The notes under the pieces are model-generated. The model saw only the letters and a list, made by a program, of their open reading frames with translations, searched no databases and was not told where the DNA came from. Shown here one piece after another: positions 31,880 to 43,703 of a DNA stretch of 64,000 nucleotides (position 1 is the stretch's first letter; each line of letters begins with the position of its first letter). Where the stretch lies: positions 46,174,209 through 46,238,208 of the forward strand of contig CM065697.1 in NCBI GenBank assembly GCA_017654935.2, written 5' to 3'. Position numbers and translations under genes: made by a program. This stretch comes from Phymorhynchus buccinoides. Lineage: Eukaryota > Mollusca > Gastropoda > Neogastropoda > Raphitomidae.

Positions 31880-32098
31880 CCCTTCTCTCTTCTGTTTGGT
31901 TCTACGTTGCTGTTGTTTTCTTTCATTATACTGATCATAATGTTTTCTATGTTTTGTGTTCCTGTAAATATGTTATTTGTTCATAGATTTTTGATTGATG
32001 TGTATTTTGTTTATGAGGGCAGGATGGAAAAAAGCTTTGTCAGCTTATTCTTTAACCCTCAATAAAGATGATTTTGACTTGACTTGACTTGACTTGAC
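31880..32098 (+). mobile_element. 3' end of a LINE with tandem TTGAC tail
   Basis: Sequence with TTTATGAGGGCAGGATGG, CAGCTTATTCTTTAACCC and CAATAAAGATGATTTTGAC ends in (TTGAC)4. An AATAAA signal close to a tandem pentamer tail is typical of CR1/L2-group LINE 3' ends. No coding sequence is left. Confidence 0.7.
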
Positions 32099-32330
<232 letters not shown>

Positions 32331-32795
32331 ACACACAAACACACGAACGCAGTGACAGTCACTTGCACGCATGCACGCACGTGTACGCGCACACATATAG
32401 ATTAAACACTATTATGTGTGATTGCTTGCTTAATGTAGGAACGACGGAATTAGGTCAAGCCGCAGCGATTTTTCTCGTTGAAAATCCGAACCGTGATTTT
32501 GGCCATGTGCCAAACGGTCACTTCCTTTGCTTGTTTTTATTGGTGGTTATTCTTGGCGCTGACCATCCGAGTTTCTTTCTTTCGGGAAGCAGACACCTAC
32601 TCGGTCATTCGGGAACGATCTTTTTTTACGCGAAGACGGCCGATCGCGAGAGACAAGCGATCCAATATTTGGGTCCAATTCATTCGTTTATCATTTCTGA
32701 ACGGTAATTACATAATTCTTTAAAACAAATGCGCAGTTACATTTAATTATTTTTCTACAAGTACACCAAATTTGGTGCATCTACAATAAATCGCA
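32331..32795. other. Noncoding stretch, no feature recognised
   Basis: Mixed-composition sequence, slightly GC-richer near 32450-32660. No exon signals were convincing. Confidence 0.4.
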
Positions 32796-32799
32796 ATGC

Positions 32800-33000
32800 T
32801 GCTCAAGGTCTGCGAGGGCGAAAATGGTGTTTTACGTCCTCTCGGTCTGAACCAGACACATATGGGACATTTGTAAATACAAACATGGTGGGAACAATAC
32901 TGGAGGCAATGCCCAGAGGCAGTACGAAACCAGTAGAGTCCCGATTTTGTTTTATTAATACAGATAGCTGTAGCGGTGACCACGCCTCGGTTAATTAAAC
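32800..33000 (+). repeat. Dispersed repeat family F2
   Basis: Carries ATGGTGTTTTACGTCCTCTC, then CACATATGGGACATTTGT, ATGGTGGGAACAATACTGGA, and the end CCTCATCGGCTATGGCACCG. Copies are at 50909-51118, and in part at 33052-33120, 34440-34490, 48622-48780 and, reversed, 16803-16915 and 48246-48390. Noncoding, about 200 bp, class unassigned. Confidence 0.75.
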
Positions 33001-33051
33001 CTCATCGGCTATGGCACCGCCACAATTTAACATGATAGACTGCTGCTCAAG

Positions 33052-33125
33052 GTCTGATGATGAATTTGGAATTTTACGTCCTCTCGACCTGGGAAGGCAC
33101 ATATGGGACATTTGTTAGTTGTAAA
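33052..33125 (+). repeat. Partial F2 repeat
   Basis: CTGCTCAAGGTCTGATGATG and TTTTACGTCCTCTCGACC, then CACATATGGGACATTTGTTA, matching the first part of F2. It stands 50 bp after the complete copy at 32800. Confidence 0.65.
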
Positions 33126-35635
33126 AATAATATGTAAGACAATACAAAACGAAAGTGGACAAGTACATGGACAAGGACATAATATAAAAACAAAAGGGAG
33201 AGGATTCTAAAAGCGCAAGTTCAGATTAAATATAGGGGGGGATCCTGGTAAAATTTATAAAATATAGTTGTTAGTGTGTTTGAACACTTGATATAATAAC
33301 TATGAGTGTATAAAATTGATAAATTAAAATTTTCGTAGTCTGGCCTAGACACAACCCTCCTTGTTGTATTAAAATTCCGGGGCTACTTAGTTAAAAATTT
33401 TAAACTTTATTTTTATTGATAAAAACCTATAGAGGCCTTATTTAATTTTAAAAGAATATATGTACAGTTATGAATTTATATTTACAGTGTTTACATATTT
33501 ATATATATTTACAAGAATTAAGAATCTATATACTTTTTATTTTTATTTTATAATTTATTAGTACACCGGGGGAGGAAACTCCCATCCCGGCGATAGTTTC
33601 ATAAGGGGGACAAAATTAATTTATTTCCACAAAGGGAAGTTATATCTCTTAAAATCTCAAGTGGGATCATATAAGGGGGGAGGGGGGGAGATGGGGATCC
33701 CGGAGGACCTCAACACACCGAGTTGGGGCGGGCCGGCCGAGGGAAGTATACGCAAGCCATCCTCGCGTCAACAACCCACGACGGGCCCACCCCATCAAGG
33801 GGGGGGTCATCTCACGGGTTTGGGGAGATGGGAAGGGGGAGGGGGCAAAAACCCGGGGGTCCTCAATCAGTCAAGGGGAGCCGCCCCCGCCGCCGGAGGA
33901 TACGCGAGACATCCTCGCGTCAACTACCAGTGACGGGAACACCTCCGCGAGAGGGGGACCTCCACTCGGGTGTATTTACTTTAAAATGATCCCACTTAAG
34001 TTAATTATATATACACACCTTTTTATGTACAAATATCATAAGTAGGGCACCATGTCCTATGCTATTATAATGTTTTTAGGAAATGGTTAAATTATATTTA
34101 AAATATGGATTAAAAGGACGGAGGATCAAGTTAACCCCTGTCCTGCAATGGGGGGAGACAACTTATTTTATATAACGTAAAAGATAGTGATTAAAAATAG
34201 GTTAAGATATATTGTTATTTGTTTAAAAAGTTAAAAGTATGTTGAGTAAATCAGTAGGCCAAAGCCCTACAGGACAAGGTATCATTCTGTGGGATAAATG
34301 TTACTATTAAAATTCTTGTATAATCTTTTTATATATAGTGGTAATATGCTTTGATGATATAATTAATCAATTAAAAAAGCCGATTGGAGTGTGCCGGCGC
34401 GTAAAAAAGAGAGGCTTCGCGACAGAGATCCCCGACCGATTTTTAATTTAATTATTCTTAACGTCCTCTCGGCCGAAGCCATATGGGACATTACGAGTTA
34501 TTTTTAGTTGTTTGGAAGAAGGGGGGGAGGGGGGGGGGGGGGGGAAGAAAGAAATAAGTTTTATTTTACTTTAGATGTTTATTTTACTATTTATAGCTGG
34601 TTTTTTCTTGAATGAAGGTCAAGGTTTAACTTTTTATGAGCCATGGCTCGTACAAGACTACTGTCTTGTTAAAACTTTACTTTTAAGATAAAATGAGTGA
34701 TTAAAATTAAGTTTTTTAGCTGTACCCCTCCTGGCGAGGAGCCTAATGATTAAAATTTCAGGACCACTTTGATTTAAAAGAACAATTATTTTTAATGAAA
34801 ATATTAAAAAAATTCCAATGAAGGTCAAACGAAGATATTTACATGGTTTTGTTTTATTAAACTTTATTTTCATGAAAACTCTTGTTTTTAAAAGGTTACC
34901 ACTGAGAGTGGAAAACTATTTGTACAGAATTTTGTTAAAAGAAAATACATGAATTATTTCTCTAATAATGAGAAAAATATTAAGAGATAAAGAAACTGGG
35001 GTCCCTAGATTAATCCAAAAAATATATACAAACTTATTACTACCACAGACTCTAAGAGGCGCTAAAAATTTTGGCCGAGTCTGGGCAAAAAAAGTTACTC
35101 TGTGGACCCCATGTCTCTAATTTTTCAGATTTAAATTTTTATTAAAAACAGTCTGTGTTTAAGATATTTTTATATTTTTTTTAAAATCAATTTTAAAACT
35201 AGTGCTTCCTGACGAGGATAGTTAACGATTCCTACTTGTTTAGGTCGGAGGGAGGGAGGTAGAGGGACCCCTCCTCCCCGGCCAAAACAGTGGTAGGGCG
35301 TCGTTATATAGGTCCAGCATTAAGTGCGGGGGGACCTATTGGGATAACCCTGACCGTAATTTAACGTTCACGACTACGAAGGCACCCCCCCGGAGGTCGG
35401 GCCGCGCACCAATCTACTGGGGGAAAGGAATTAAAATTTACTCGGATTCAAAAGAGTCCTACCGGCCATGTTTAATACATGCCGAAAGTTAAAAAGGGAA
35501 AACTAATTTTTGGGTTTGAGAATGGACTGTGGGTAGGTACGCGGCCCGCTGTCCGGAGGGACCCTATCCCCGTCATTAAAATAATTTGTTTAAAAGTTTA
35601 CAATTAAATCTTAATTTATTTTGTTCCCTTCTTGA
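33126..35635 (-). other. AT-rich region with GC-rich islands, downstream of the LINE ORFs
   Basis: Lies 3' of the LINE ORF2 stop (35636) in its minus-strand direction. It may be partly the element's 3' UTR, but no poly-A or tandem tail marks its end. It is AT-rich with abrupt GC-rich islands at 33659-33997, 34390-34440 and 35220-35570. An F2 core (ACGTCCTCTCGGCCGAAGCC) lies at 34461-34480. No plausible ORF; the frame at 33661-33989 is Gly/Pro low complexity. Confidence 0.45.
33659..33997. repeat. GC-rich island bounded by a 12-bp inverted repeat
   Basis: AAGTGGGATCAT at 33659-33670 and its exact reverse complement ATGATCCCACTT at 33986-33997 bracket a GC-rich segment in AT-rich surroundings. 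Inside, a CATCCTCGCGTCAAC-bearing motif occurs twice (near 33756 and 33911), with poly-G runs between. Could be a small mobile insert or structured UTR element. Confidence 0.6.
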
Positions 35636-38600
35636 TCAAAAATGCTGACCAAAGGAGGTTTTGACTAAGGCTTCGGCCAGCCAGACCAAAGGGGCCCACC
35701 CTTCTGTTGTATGTTTTTGCATTATTAATTTAGAGAACATTATGTGGTGTATTTTTAGTTTTTGAATTAACGGATTCAGTTCTTTTGTAATGATAACACA
35801 TGGATCAAAGAGGTGTACCATGTCGAGGGTTTTCCCACATTCACATTTTACTTCAATGTACGTACAGGGATTTGAGCTAGTTCTAAGTCTGAAAATGAGT
35901 GATTGAAAGCATGATTTAATAGGCAGAAAGAGGCCGCCTTTTACTATTATATGATCCCAAGAGTGGGCTTTGGCGTAGATTTCTAGCTCTCTGCTCCACT
36001 CCTGGAATGCTGCTCTTTTTAGTTTACTTTTTGATTCTTTTATCGATAGTTTGATGTTGGTTAAGGTGCCCGATCTTCCTTCAGCGGCATTCTTGGCCGC
36101 CCTATCAGCTCGGTCATTGCCCAATATCCCGCAATGGGAGGGTATCCAGGTTATAACAAGGGAAGTTCCTTTAAGTATAATTTGGTGTGTTAGAATTCTT
36201 ATTTCGTTTATAATTTCCAGTCTGTTATTTGTTTCTCCCTGAAGGGCCTGGATGGAGGATAATGAATCTGTGTAGATAGCTACATTTATTGGGGGATTAG
36301 TCAAATTATTTAAGAAGGAGCATACTTCGAGTATTGCCCAAAGTTCGGCACTAAAAATCGAAAGATGGTCGTTTAATTGAAAAGATTTTGTTATTTCTAG
36401 TGTGGGAATGGTAAAAGCACATCCTACCTTGTGGTCAATTTTTGAACCGTCTGTATAAATTTGTAAAGAATATTTTGCTGCTTCAATTTTTTCTTTAGCT
36501 GCTGTACTTATTAGATTGACCTCTTCTTTCGAGAATGTACTATTTAAGGTTGTGTCGTATTGGATTTCTTCTCTCTCCCACGGAGGAAAGCACGCCGAAG
36601 GGTGTGGTGAGACATCCTGCAGCTCCAATCTAGCCTCTTCGAACAGACTAGCTGAAAAATGAATAATATTAGTGTTCTTGTCACTTGCAGTGGGATTTTT
36701 TTTCTTTTGGATCTCGTAATCCAAAAAGGGGTCTATCATGTTCATTTTGAATTCTTTAAAGGACTCTGTTTTGGCTGCATACCAGCGTATTAAGAAGTTG
36801 GCACAGTTTACCTTCATCAGATTCTGTAATGGCAGCCACCCGATGTCCCTGTACACTAACTTGTTTACTGCGTACACAGGGACATCGAGGGCAATTTTAA
36901 GTGCCTTAGTTTCTATGGCTTGTAATTTTAGAAACTGGCTTTTAGTTAAAGAGTGGAAGGCTTCCATTCCGTAGGTTAATCGGCTGCGCACCAGGGCCCT
37001 AACCAGGTTAACTAGGAATTTTGGGTCCTTAGCCCATCTTTCTTTAGATACTACTTTGATGAAATTTAAGGCTTGCGAAGCCTTTTTTGCTGTGTGTTCA
37101 ATGTGTGGTGTCCAATTTAACGTTGGAGTAAGAATTACTCCCAAGAATTTAACTTTTGTGCTCTGTTTTTTTTACAGTGCCTAGTATGTCTATTGTAAAG
37201 TCAATTTTGTCTCTTTTATTGGAGAAGACCATAAATTCACATTTATCTTGTGACAGCGAAAAGCCATTGTCCCGAAGGTACGTTGCTATTGCTGTTATAT
37301 GGCATTGATGTTCTTTATGCATTAGTAGATATTTTTTAGTATTTGGGGGTGTCCATATCGCAATATCATCCGCATACATGGAAATCTTCGATTTTCCTAA
37401 TGGTATGCTCTGTATGTCATGGAGCATAATATTAAAAAGAGTTGGTGCGATCATGCTTCCCTGTGGGACGCCCATGTCCAAGGTGTAAACTCTGGACAGG
37501 GACTGTCCCACATTAACTCTCATCTTTCTATTTTCTAAAAAAGCTTTTATAAAATTAAATGTGTTACCCGCTATACCGAGCCTGCTAATTTTTTGAAGTA
37601 ACCTCCCATGCCAAACTGAGTCGTACGCCCCTTTGATGTCAAAGAACGTAGATAGTATAATTCTTCGGCGGTTAAACGCTCTTTTGACATGGGAGGTCAG
37701 TTTAACTACTTGTTCCATGCAGGATCGATGTTTTCGAAAACCTGCCTGGAAAGGGGGCAAAATGTTATTTTTTTGTAAAAAGTAATCTAATCGTGTTCTC
37801 ACGATCCTTTCGTAAACTTTACCCAAATGAGGGGTGAGGGAGATAGGCCGGTAACTTTTGGGATCCCTCTTCGGTTTTCCGGGTTTAGGGATCCCTATTA
37901 CTTGGGCCTCTTTCCAAGCTTGTGGAATTTCCCCCCCCCCTCCCAGCATCTGGAGTAGAATCCATGTAAAATTTGTAAATATTTTGGGGGTAACTGTTTT
38001 ATTATTTTGTAGGAGATGATATCACCTCCTGTTGCTTTATTTACCTTTTTTATGCTACGAAGGGCTCTAGCAAGCTCGGTATATTTGATTGGGGAGTTTA
38101 TAGGACTGGAATTGTCCGTGGATTTATTAAAAACTGGAATGCTGTTTCTTCTGTCTTGTTCTTGTTGTGGCAAAGCAGTAGTTTGGCTAGCCTTGCTGAA
38201 GGTTTCAGCTAATACATAGCTGTTTCGATGTTTGATGTCGTTGATTTGTTATTTACTGTTAACCTCGTCTTTCTAGAGAATCCACTAAGTTTTAACTTTT
38301 TTAGCCTCTTCCAGGCTTTCCCTAGATCTCTAAAGTCGATCAACTTTTCTTTGGTAAAGTATTCCAATTTGGATTTAGCTACTATTTTTTTGCTGTGTTT
38401 CTCTTTGGGTTTTTTATCGTTAAAATTTTCTACTGTGGGGTATTTATTAAATCTATTGCTTGCCTTATGTTTGTCTTTTACTACTTCTGCACAGTCCTCG
38501 TTCCACCAGGGATTGTTTCTGGTCTGGTTGATCTTTTCTGAGGACTGTGAAATCATGGGGATGGCTAGTATACTAGCTTCTAAAATTTGTGTATGGATAT

Positions 38601-39430
38601 TTTTATAATGTATTTCTATATTCTGGTGTTCAACTTCATTTGGAGTATGTTTCTCCAAAACTGCTTTAAAAACTTCCCAGTTAGCCTTTTCATATAGAAA
38701 TTTTTTCAGGGGCAAGTCTTCCGAATCATCTATGTATGTTCCAATCTCTATTGAAATAGGCCTATGGTCTGAGCCCAAGGGATCTATTAGAGGGTACCAG
38801 TCCGTCTTTGTATAAAGCTGTGGACTAATCAAGGTCAAGTCCACAGTAGTAGCTTTATTGTTTTGTTTATCAGGGTACCTTGTGTTCGTCCCATCATTAA
38901 GTAAAACCAGATTAGATTCGTTAATGTCATCCATTAATTTTTGATCATCGTTTCTTGTACAGTTGTGCTCCCAGCCTATGTGGTGAGCATTAAAGTCTCC
39001 TAACACAGCCCAGGAGCAGGTTAGGGGCAAAGAATTGAGCCAGTTAGTAGTGGGAGCCTTTTTATAGCCCTGTGGATAGTATATATTTACAATATGTAGG
39101 GGGTGGTCTTTTAAATGAATTTGTATTGTATTAGAGTATTGGATTGCGTCAATATTTGTAATTGGCGAAGTAATGTTATTGTAGCCTATATTTGTTCTTA
39201 CGTAGGTTGCTGTTTTTACCTTATCTAGTGAGTTACTGATTGATGGAGGGTGGCAAAAACCATCTATTCTAGGTAAATTTCCAACTGTACAATTTAGTGA
39301 TTGAATACAGAGAATGTGATATTTAGTTGTATTTGTAGCCAAAAAATTTATCAGAAAGTCTGTGTTGGAGGAAGCTGCTCTGCAGTTCCACTGGAGAATA
39401 TTAACCGAAGAAGAAGACAGGAGGGTTTTG
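35636..39430 (-). pseudogene. LINE ORF2 (endonuclease-RT-RNase H), broken by three frameshifts
   Basis: Endonuclease: VNILQWNCRA near 39400, VLGDFNAHHIGWE, VDLTLIS and GSDHRPISI. The usual catalytic Glu of the QE(T) motif is replaced (CIQS). RT: SYRPISL, FQAGFRKHRSC, FFDIKGAYDSVWH, GVPQGSMIAPTLF and YADDIAIW, all intact. RNase H: YTDGS, SAELWAI, YTDS and GNDRAD, all four acidic positions present. A terminal C.CG..H zinc-like motif ends the protein. The frame changes near 38215, at a G/C run near 37935 and at an A/T run near 37170. A domain order with C-terminal RNase H points to the I group (I/Nimb-like). The product would nick target DNA and copy its own RNA there. Confidence 0.9.
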
Positions 39431-39465
39431 AATGGATTTTAATTGAACTGTTTCTATCAAGAAAC

Positions 39466-41415
39466 TTACAGAGCTTTATGCGACACATATCTGTATCGTT
39501 GTCTGGAAACCTCAGTCGGTTCGCAAACCAACTGGGCCAGACGATACAGATTACTGCCTTGTGAGGTGGGAATGGGGGACTGGTCGCTTGGTGGGAGAAG
39601 GGCCACCAAACCGTCAAGAAGCAATTTAGGTTTATTACCGGTTCTGGCTTTTACTAGGGAGATCAGAACCTTAGTTATGAGCTCCTCTCCTGGAGATTTA
39701 TTAGTTACTTGTTGTTCAATTTGCTGTAGTTGATTTAAATCAATAGGTGTAGCTAGTGTGTTGGCCTCTTGGGGCGGACTCAGGTCCAGTTTTTGTGTCA
39801 TTTTGTCTTGAAAGTCCGTCATTAGTTTGTCCATGTGTTTAGTCATACACGTCATCATTGTCTCTGTCTGTTTCTGGATCCGGTCCGCCACAAGTGCTTC
39901 AATGGTTTTCTCTGAGGCATGTTTTTGTTGTTGAGTTAAGAGGGTAGCTTTTGCTTTTAAAAGTTTCTTTTTATTGCTGTTCAGTCTAGATCGTTTTGAG
40001 AGAATTCTCTTTCTACTGGTTATCTTGATGGTAGGGGGTGCGTGTTCCGGGTCGCCGGGGGGGTCCTGGACTGGATCCCCCTCAGTCTCCCGGTCCACAA
40101 CACCCCTTACTTTGTCTGCAAAACTGGTTGTCTGTGCCCTCCCCGGAGGGCCTCTTTCCTCAGTTCTCCATGCCACATCTGGTGGCAAATGTGGAGGTGG
40201 CCTTCTTTGTTCTTTAAGTGTTTTTTCCTCAGTTAGAGCAGTCTTGGCCTTCTTGATAGCCTCTGAATAGGGTAAGAAGGTCTCTGCTCTAATTTTGTTG
40301 GCTCTAAGACGCAATTGATATTGGGGACAGCCCTGATACGCAGCCGAATGTTCTCCCATACAGTTAATGCACTTCAGAGTTTGTGTTTTACACTCCTTGA
40401 TGTTGTGTCCAGGCTGGGCACACCTCACGCAGATTTCCTTTTTCGATCTGCATTGATCTTGGCTGTGTCCCAGCCTGGAACATTTCCTGCATTTTCGGAC
40501 TGGTGCCACGTAAGGGTGTACCTTAAACTCTTCTGCGTTTAGTTTGACAAGTGACGGGAGGGTAGTCCTGTCAAAAGTGATTCTGACGGCCCTAGAGTCA
40601 CTCCCGTCCTTGTTTTTAAGTCTAGTTACTTGCTTGGCGCCTGGTATTAGTCTTTTGATCTCGTCACAACTCTCTTCGTGAGGGATAGCTTTAATCACAC
40701 CCTCCGTTGTGGCAGTTGGAATTGAACATTTAATATTAATCTGTGAAAGTTTGTTCATCCCAACCAGGATGCGTTGTTGTTTTTCAGAACGACACCCTAT
40801 CAAATATCTATTATTTGACAGGGGTCTCTGACTGAGTATGGGCCCCGTGGTCTGGCACCACATATTGTAACTTGTTGTGGGTCCGAGGGACCTGAGCGTG
40901 GCAGAGCCTGTACCCAGGTCCTCCAGAACCACTGGGAACTGTAAGAACACTGGTGGGGGTTGGTCTCCCTGTCTAACTGGCCTAGAGTTTGTGGTTTTTT
41001 TGTTTCTGTTCTCTGTCCCAGAGGCTGTCTTGGAACCAGGTTCCCCGGCAGCCTCTGAGGCAGTCTCAGATTGACAGGGCCGTTGGCCCTCTTTTTCTTT
41101 GTCTATTTCGATACTCTCTGGTTCTTCAATCCGGACCTTTATCTGGGTCTCAATCTGGGCCTCCTGATTTGGGGGCAAAGAGGGGGGTGGATTGTCATCC
41201 ATATCTTTCAACTCTTCCCTTATTTTCTTCTCATTTGGGAGTGGATCGTTGGATTTGTCCGAGTTGGAATCTAAAAGCCTTTCATTTCTGGATCTTTTTC
41301 GATTTTGTACCAACGTAAAGTTGGTTTCGTCAGTTGTTTCTTTTCCTGCTGGAGTGGAGAAGACTGAATCATTTAGAGGATCTACGACCTCTGGTGACTG
41401 TGGTGAGTCTTCCAT
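39466..41415 (-). CDS. LINE ORF1, Gag-like protein with three zinc knuckles
   Basis: 649 codons, uninterrupted, from an ATG in a CATCATGG context. A low-complexity charged N-terminus (1-150) is followed by a region at about 160-300 that resembles the RNA-binding part of I/Jockey-type Gag proteins. Three zinc knuckles follow: C309-C312-H317-C322, C329-C332-H337-C342, and C349-C352-H356-C363 in the CINCMGEHSAAYQGC form typical of this group. The C-terminal part is basic and then Gln/Leu-rich. The protein would coat the element RNA. ORF2 motifs begin about 60 bp downstream in another frame, with no clear ATG, so ORF2 translation may depend on reinitiation or frameshifting. Confidence 0.88.
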   Translation of the reverse strand: MEDSPQSPEVVDPLNDSVFSTPAGKETTDETNFTLVQNRKRSRNERLLDSNSDKSNDPLPNEKKIREELKDMDDNPPPSLPPNQEAQIETQIKVRIEEPESIEIDKEKEGQRPCQSETASEAAGEPGSKTASGTENRNKKTTNSRPVRQGDQPPPVFLQFPVVLEDLGTGSATLRSLGPTTSYNMWCQTTGPILSQRPLSNNRYLIGCRSEKQQRILVGMNKLSQINIKCSIPTATTEGVIKAIPHEESCDEIKRLIPGAKQVTRLKNKDGSDSRAVRITFDRTTLPSLVKLNAEEFKVHPYVAPVRKCRKCSRLGHSQDQCRSKKEICVRCAQPGHNIKECKTQTLKCINCMGEHSAAYQGCPQYQLRLRANKIRAETFLPYSEAIKKAKTALTEEKTLKEQRRPPPHLPPDVAWRTEERGPPGRAQTTSFADKVRGVVDRETEGDPVQDPPGDPEHAPPTIKITSRKRILSKRSRLNSNKKKLLKAKATLLTQQQKHASEKTIEALVADRIQKQTETMMTCMTKHMDKLMTDFQDKMTQKLDLSPPQEANTLATPIDLNQLQQIEQQVTNKSPGEELITKVLISLVKARTGNKPKLLLDGLVALLPPSDQSPIPTSQGSNLYRLAQLVCEPTEVSRQRYRYVSHKAL

Positions 41416-43300
41416 GATGGTAGATTGAGACTCTGATTCACTGATATGTATATGTTCTTCCCTTTCAGGGTTTGATGGAAATGATAGGGTCCTCTGGGAC
41501 GTTGTCCCAGGATTTGTTAGCCCTTTTTTTTTTTAGACTCAGACGAACTCATGTTTTACAGTTTAACTTACAACCAGACACAATATCTGGCAATTAGCGT
41601 GATCTTATGAACTGGTTATGAAATTTAGTACGTTTAAAGAACAAAGTTCAAAGTTACAGTTTTCCAGTTACAATACACTTCTCTAAGTATTGTCCCCTCC
41701 CACCAACGGTCGGGAAGGAACAACACAGCGTGTCTTTTCGTTATTCCCAGCGACCAATCAGATCGCTGGGATTTTTTGACCGTGGATTAACCACTTGTGC
41801 TATTACTTTAACTTATTTATAAAAAAGAAGCAATATTTACGTCCTATTTAGATAGAAGCTAAGGTGTTTATGAAACGAACCAATAGGAACCTTTCGTTAA
41901 CGAGGGCGACCAATCAGGGTCGAGCTATCCTAACATGTAGTGTCACAGTGCAGGTCGTGACAGACTCTATAAAGGCTCAGCTTTTCCAAGATTCTAGTTT
42001 GCAATTTTATCACTTTTTTACTTAGCTCCCTCCATGTCTCCACGGGAGAAGTCACTACTCAATTTTTACAAAAAATATTATCTTTATTAAACAGATAGAC
42101 GTTACCTTATCCAATTTAAGCACCAAAATTTACAAAATTCTTATTTATTATGTTTAGATGTTATGGATTTTAGAATCCTATCTTTTTGAGAACTCCTTAC
42201 ATTTTAGTGTCTGTTCAAAAGAACAGGCCTTCTGTTTCTCTTATCCTTATACAAATCAATTTAACTTGGTATTTTAACAAACAAATGTATTCATTTATAT
42301 TTATGCCTAAGTTCACACCTACGTCTCCCTACGGCAATGAGTTAAAGAGTATCCAAAAGGTTTGGAGAGACAGGACAGACCTATTGGTTTATTCACCTAA
42401 CTCCTATTCTGACTAATTTATTTGCCCACGCACAAGCTCCTCCAACAACTTAGGAGGCTGGCAGGAACCCTAAAGGCCCTTCTTAATAGGCCATTCATTT
42501 GGATCACGATCCTGGTTCGCAGGGTTCGACGAACTCTTGATCGTTCGTTCAAGAGTTCGTCATCCTCCTTGTGTCTTAATCAAAGTCGATCTAGGTTTGA
42601 CAAACCTAGTTCGAGGGGGATGACAAACCCTTCGTTCAATGGTTCGGAGTTCGGACAACATGTTCTCCGAACCTGGCGATCCTTTTTTCTGATTGGTTTT
42701 TGATTGGTTGAAACCAAGAGCGCTCTTCTTCGTGAAAGGAAGTGTTTGTATTAGCGTCTATTTTTAGCTACGAAGAACGACAGAGAGATTGGCGTACACA
42801 ATGGACCAGTTTCGAGCGTACACAAGTCTCGGCGCATTCCGACTGTTCATTTCTGTCTGGGTTCGGGACATTTGGTTATGAAGAGCTGTTTTGCTTCTGC
42901 AGACAAACAGAATTTGGACGCATGTTTGCTTGTGACAATCCATTTTTGCATGCGTTTGTCTGAAATCAAAGCCCAAGGGTGTAAAGTTTTGCCCTGGATG
43001 GAAGTTCAGTTTAACGTCGCGTATTGGCTTTCGCCATGTACGACGGGCTGAACAAACCAACCAGGGTATAAACAAAAATTTATGTTCCTGAATCACTCTT
43101 AGCCAAAAGGCCGAGAAGCGATCAGGGTTGAAATCCCTGACTGTGCACCTCAACAAGACTCGCAGCACAAAAAACAAAAAGTCTGTGTTTGTGTGTGTGC
43201 TTCAGACTGATAATCATGCTATTGCATAAAAATATTACTTAATCAGTATATGTGTGTTTGTGTCAAAAAGTAAAGTGTGTGCATTTACTTCTATAAAAAG
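41416..43300. other. Region upstream of LINE ORF1, with hairpins
   Basis: Includes the probable 5' UTR of the LINE; the exact 5' end could not be placed. Between 42510 and 42700 several short inverted repeats lie close together (GTTCGACGAACTC/AAGAGTTCGTC, CTAGGTTTGACAAACCTAG, TCGGAGTTCGG/CTCCGAAC). Another lies at 41746-41771 (CCCAGCGA/TCGCTGGG). No exon is supported. Confidence 0.4.
41754..41973 (+). promoter_or_regulatory. CCAAT-box cluster with TATA box
   Basis: Three CCAAT pentamers (41754, 41880 and 41910) precede TATAAA at 41968-41973, with AGGCTCAGC after it. The spacing fits a plus-strand RNA polymerase II promoter pointing away from the LINE ORFs. No transcript or ORF can be tied to it; chance or a regulatory part of the LINE is possible. 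Confidence 0.3.
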
Positions 43301-43302
43301 AA

Positions 43303-43437
43303 GCTGACCACCACCACAGAAGAAGAAGAAGAAGTACCCTGTTTATGAACTATAAAGTGATGACCACCACCACAGAAAAAGCTGACCACCACCACAGAAG
43401 AAGAAGAAGTACCCTGTTTATGGACTATAAAGTGATG
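43303..43437 (+). repeat. Local tandem duplication of about 60 bp
   Basis: GCTGACCACCACCACAGAAG with (GAA)n, TACCCTGTTTATG and ACTATAAAGTGATG occurs at 43303-43362 and again at 43381-43437, separated by an 18-bp partial repeat. Confidence 0.9.
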
Positions 43438-43703
43438 CTTTTTGCCCAGACTGAGACCCCCGCCCCTTACAATGTGACTGATAATATAGTAAGAAAATAG
43501 TGTCACAAAATTTGAATTTTGTGTTAAGTTTGGGGGTGCACCATATAATCAGGTGCACCAGTATGCGTCACAAATTACTTGTTTGCTCCTTTTCTCAATT
43601 CTGACAAATGTTTATTTGTCAATTTCTACCTACCCACTCCTTTTACTTTAATATAGTTATGTCTAGGATGTGTGTGTGTATGGGGGTGGGGGTGGTAAAT
43701 GAA
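43438..43703. other. Contig end before the gap
   Basis: Ordinary noncoding sequence ending in a G-rich stretch (GGGGGTGGGGGTGG) immediately before the N run. It does not match the flank of copy A to the left of 12773. Confidence 0.6.

Noticed and set aside
33661..33989. Gly/Pro/Arg-rich frames in the GC island
   Set aside because: Overlapping frames from a G-rich repeat structure; composition artefact.
42422..42963. Two plus-strand frames near the CCAAT/TATA cluster
   Set aside because: The first lies over hairpin-forming GTTCG repeats and the second has no recognisable domain or splice context.
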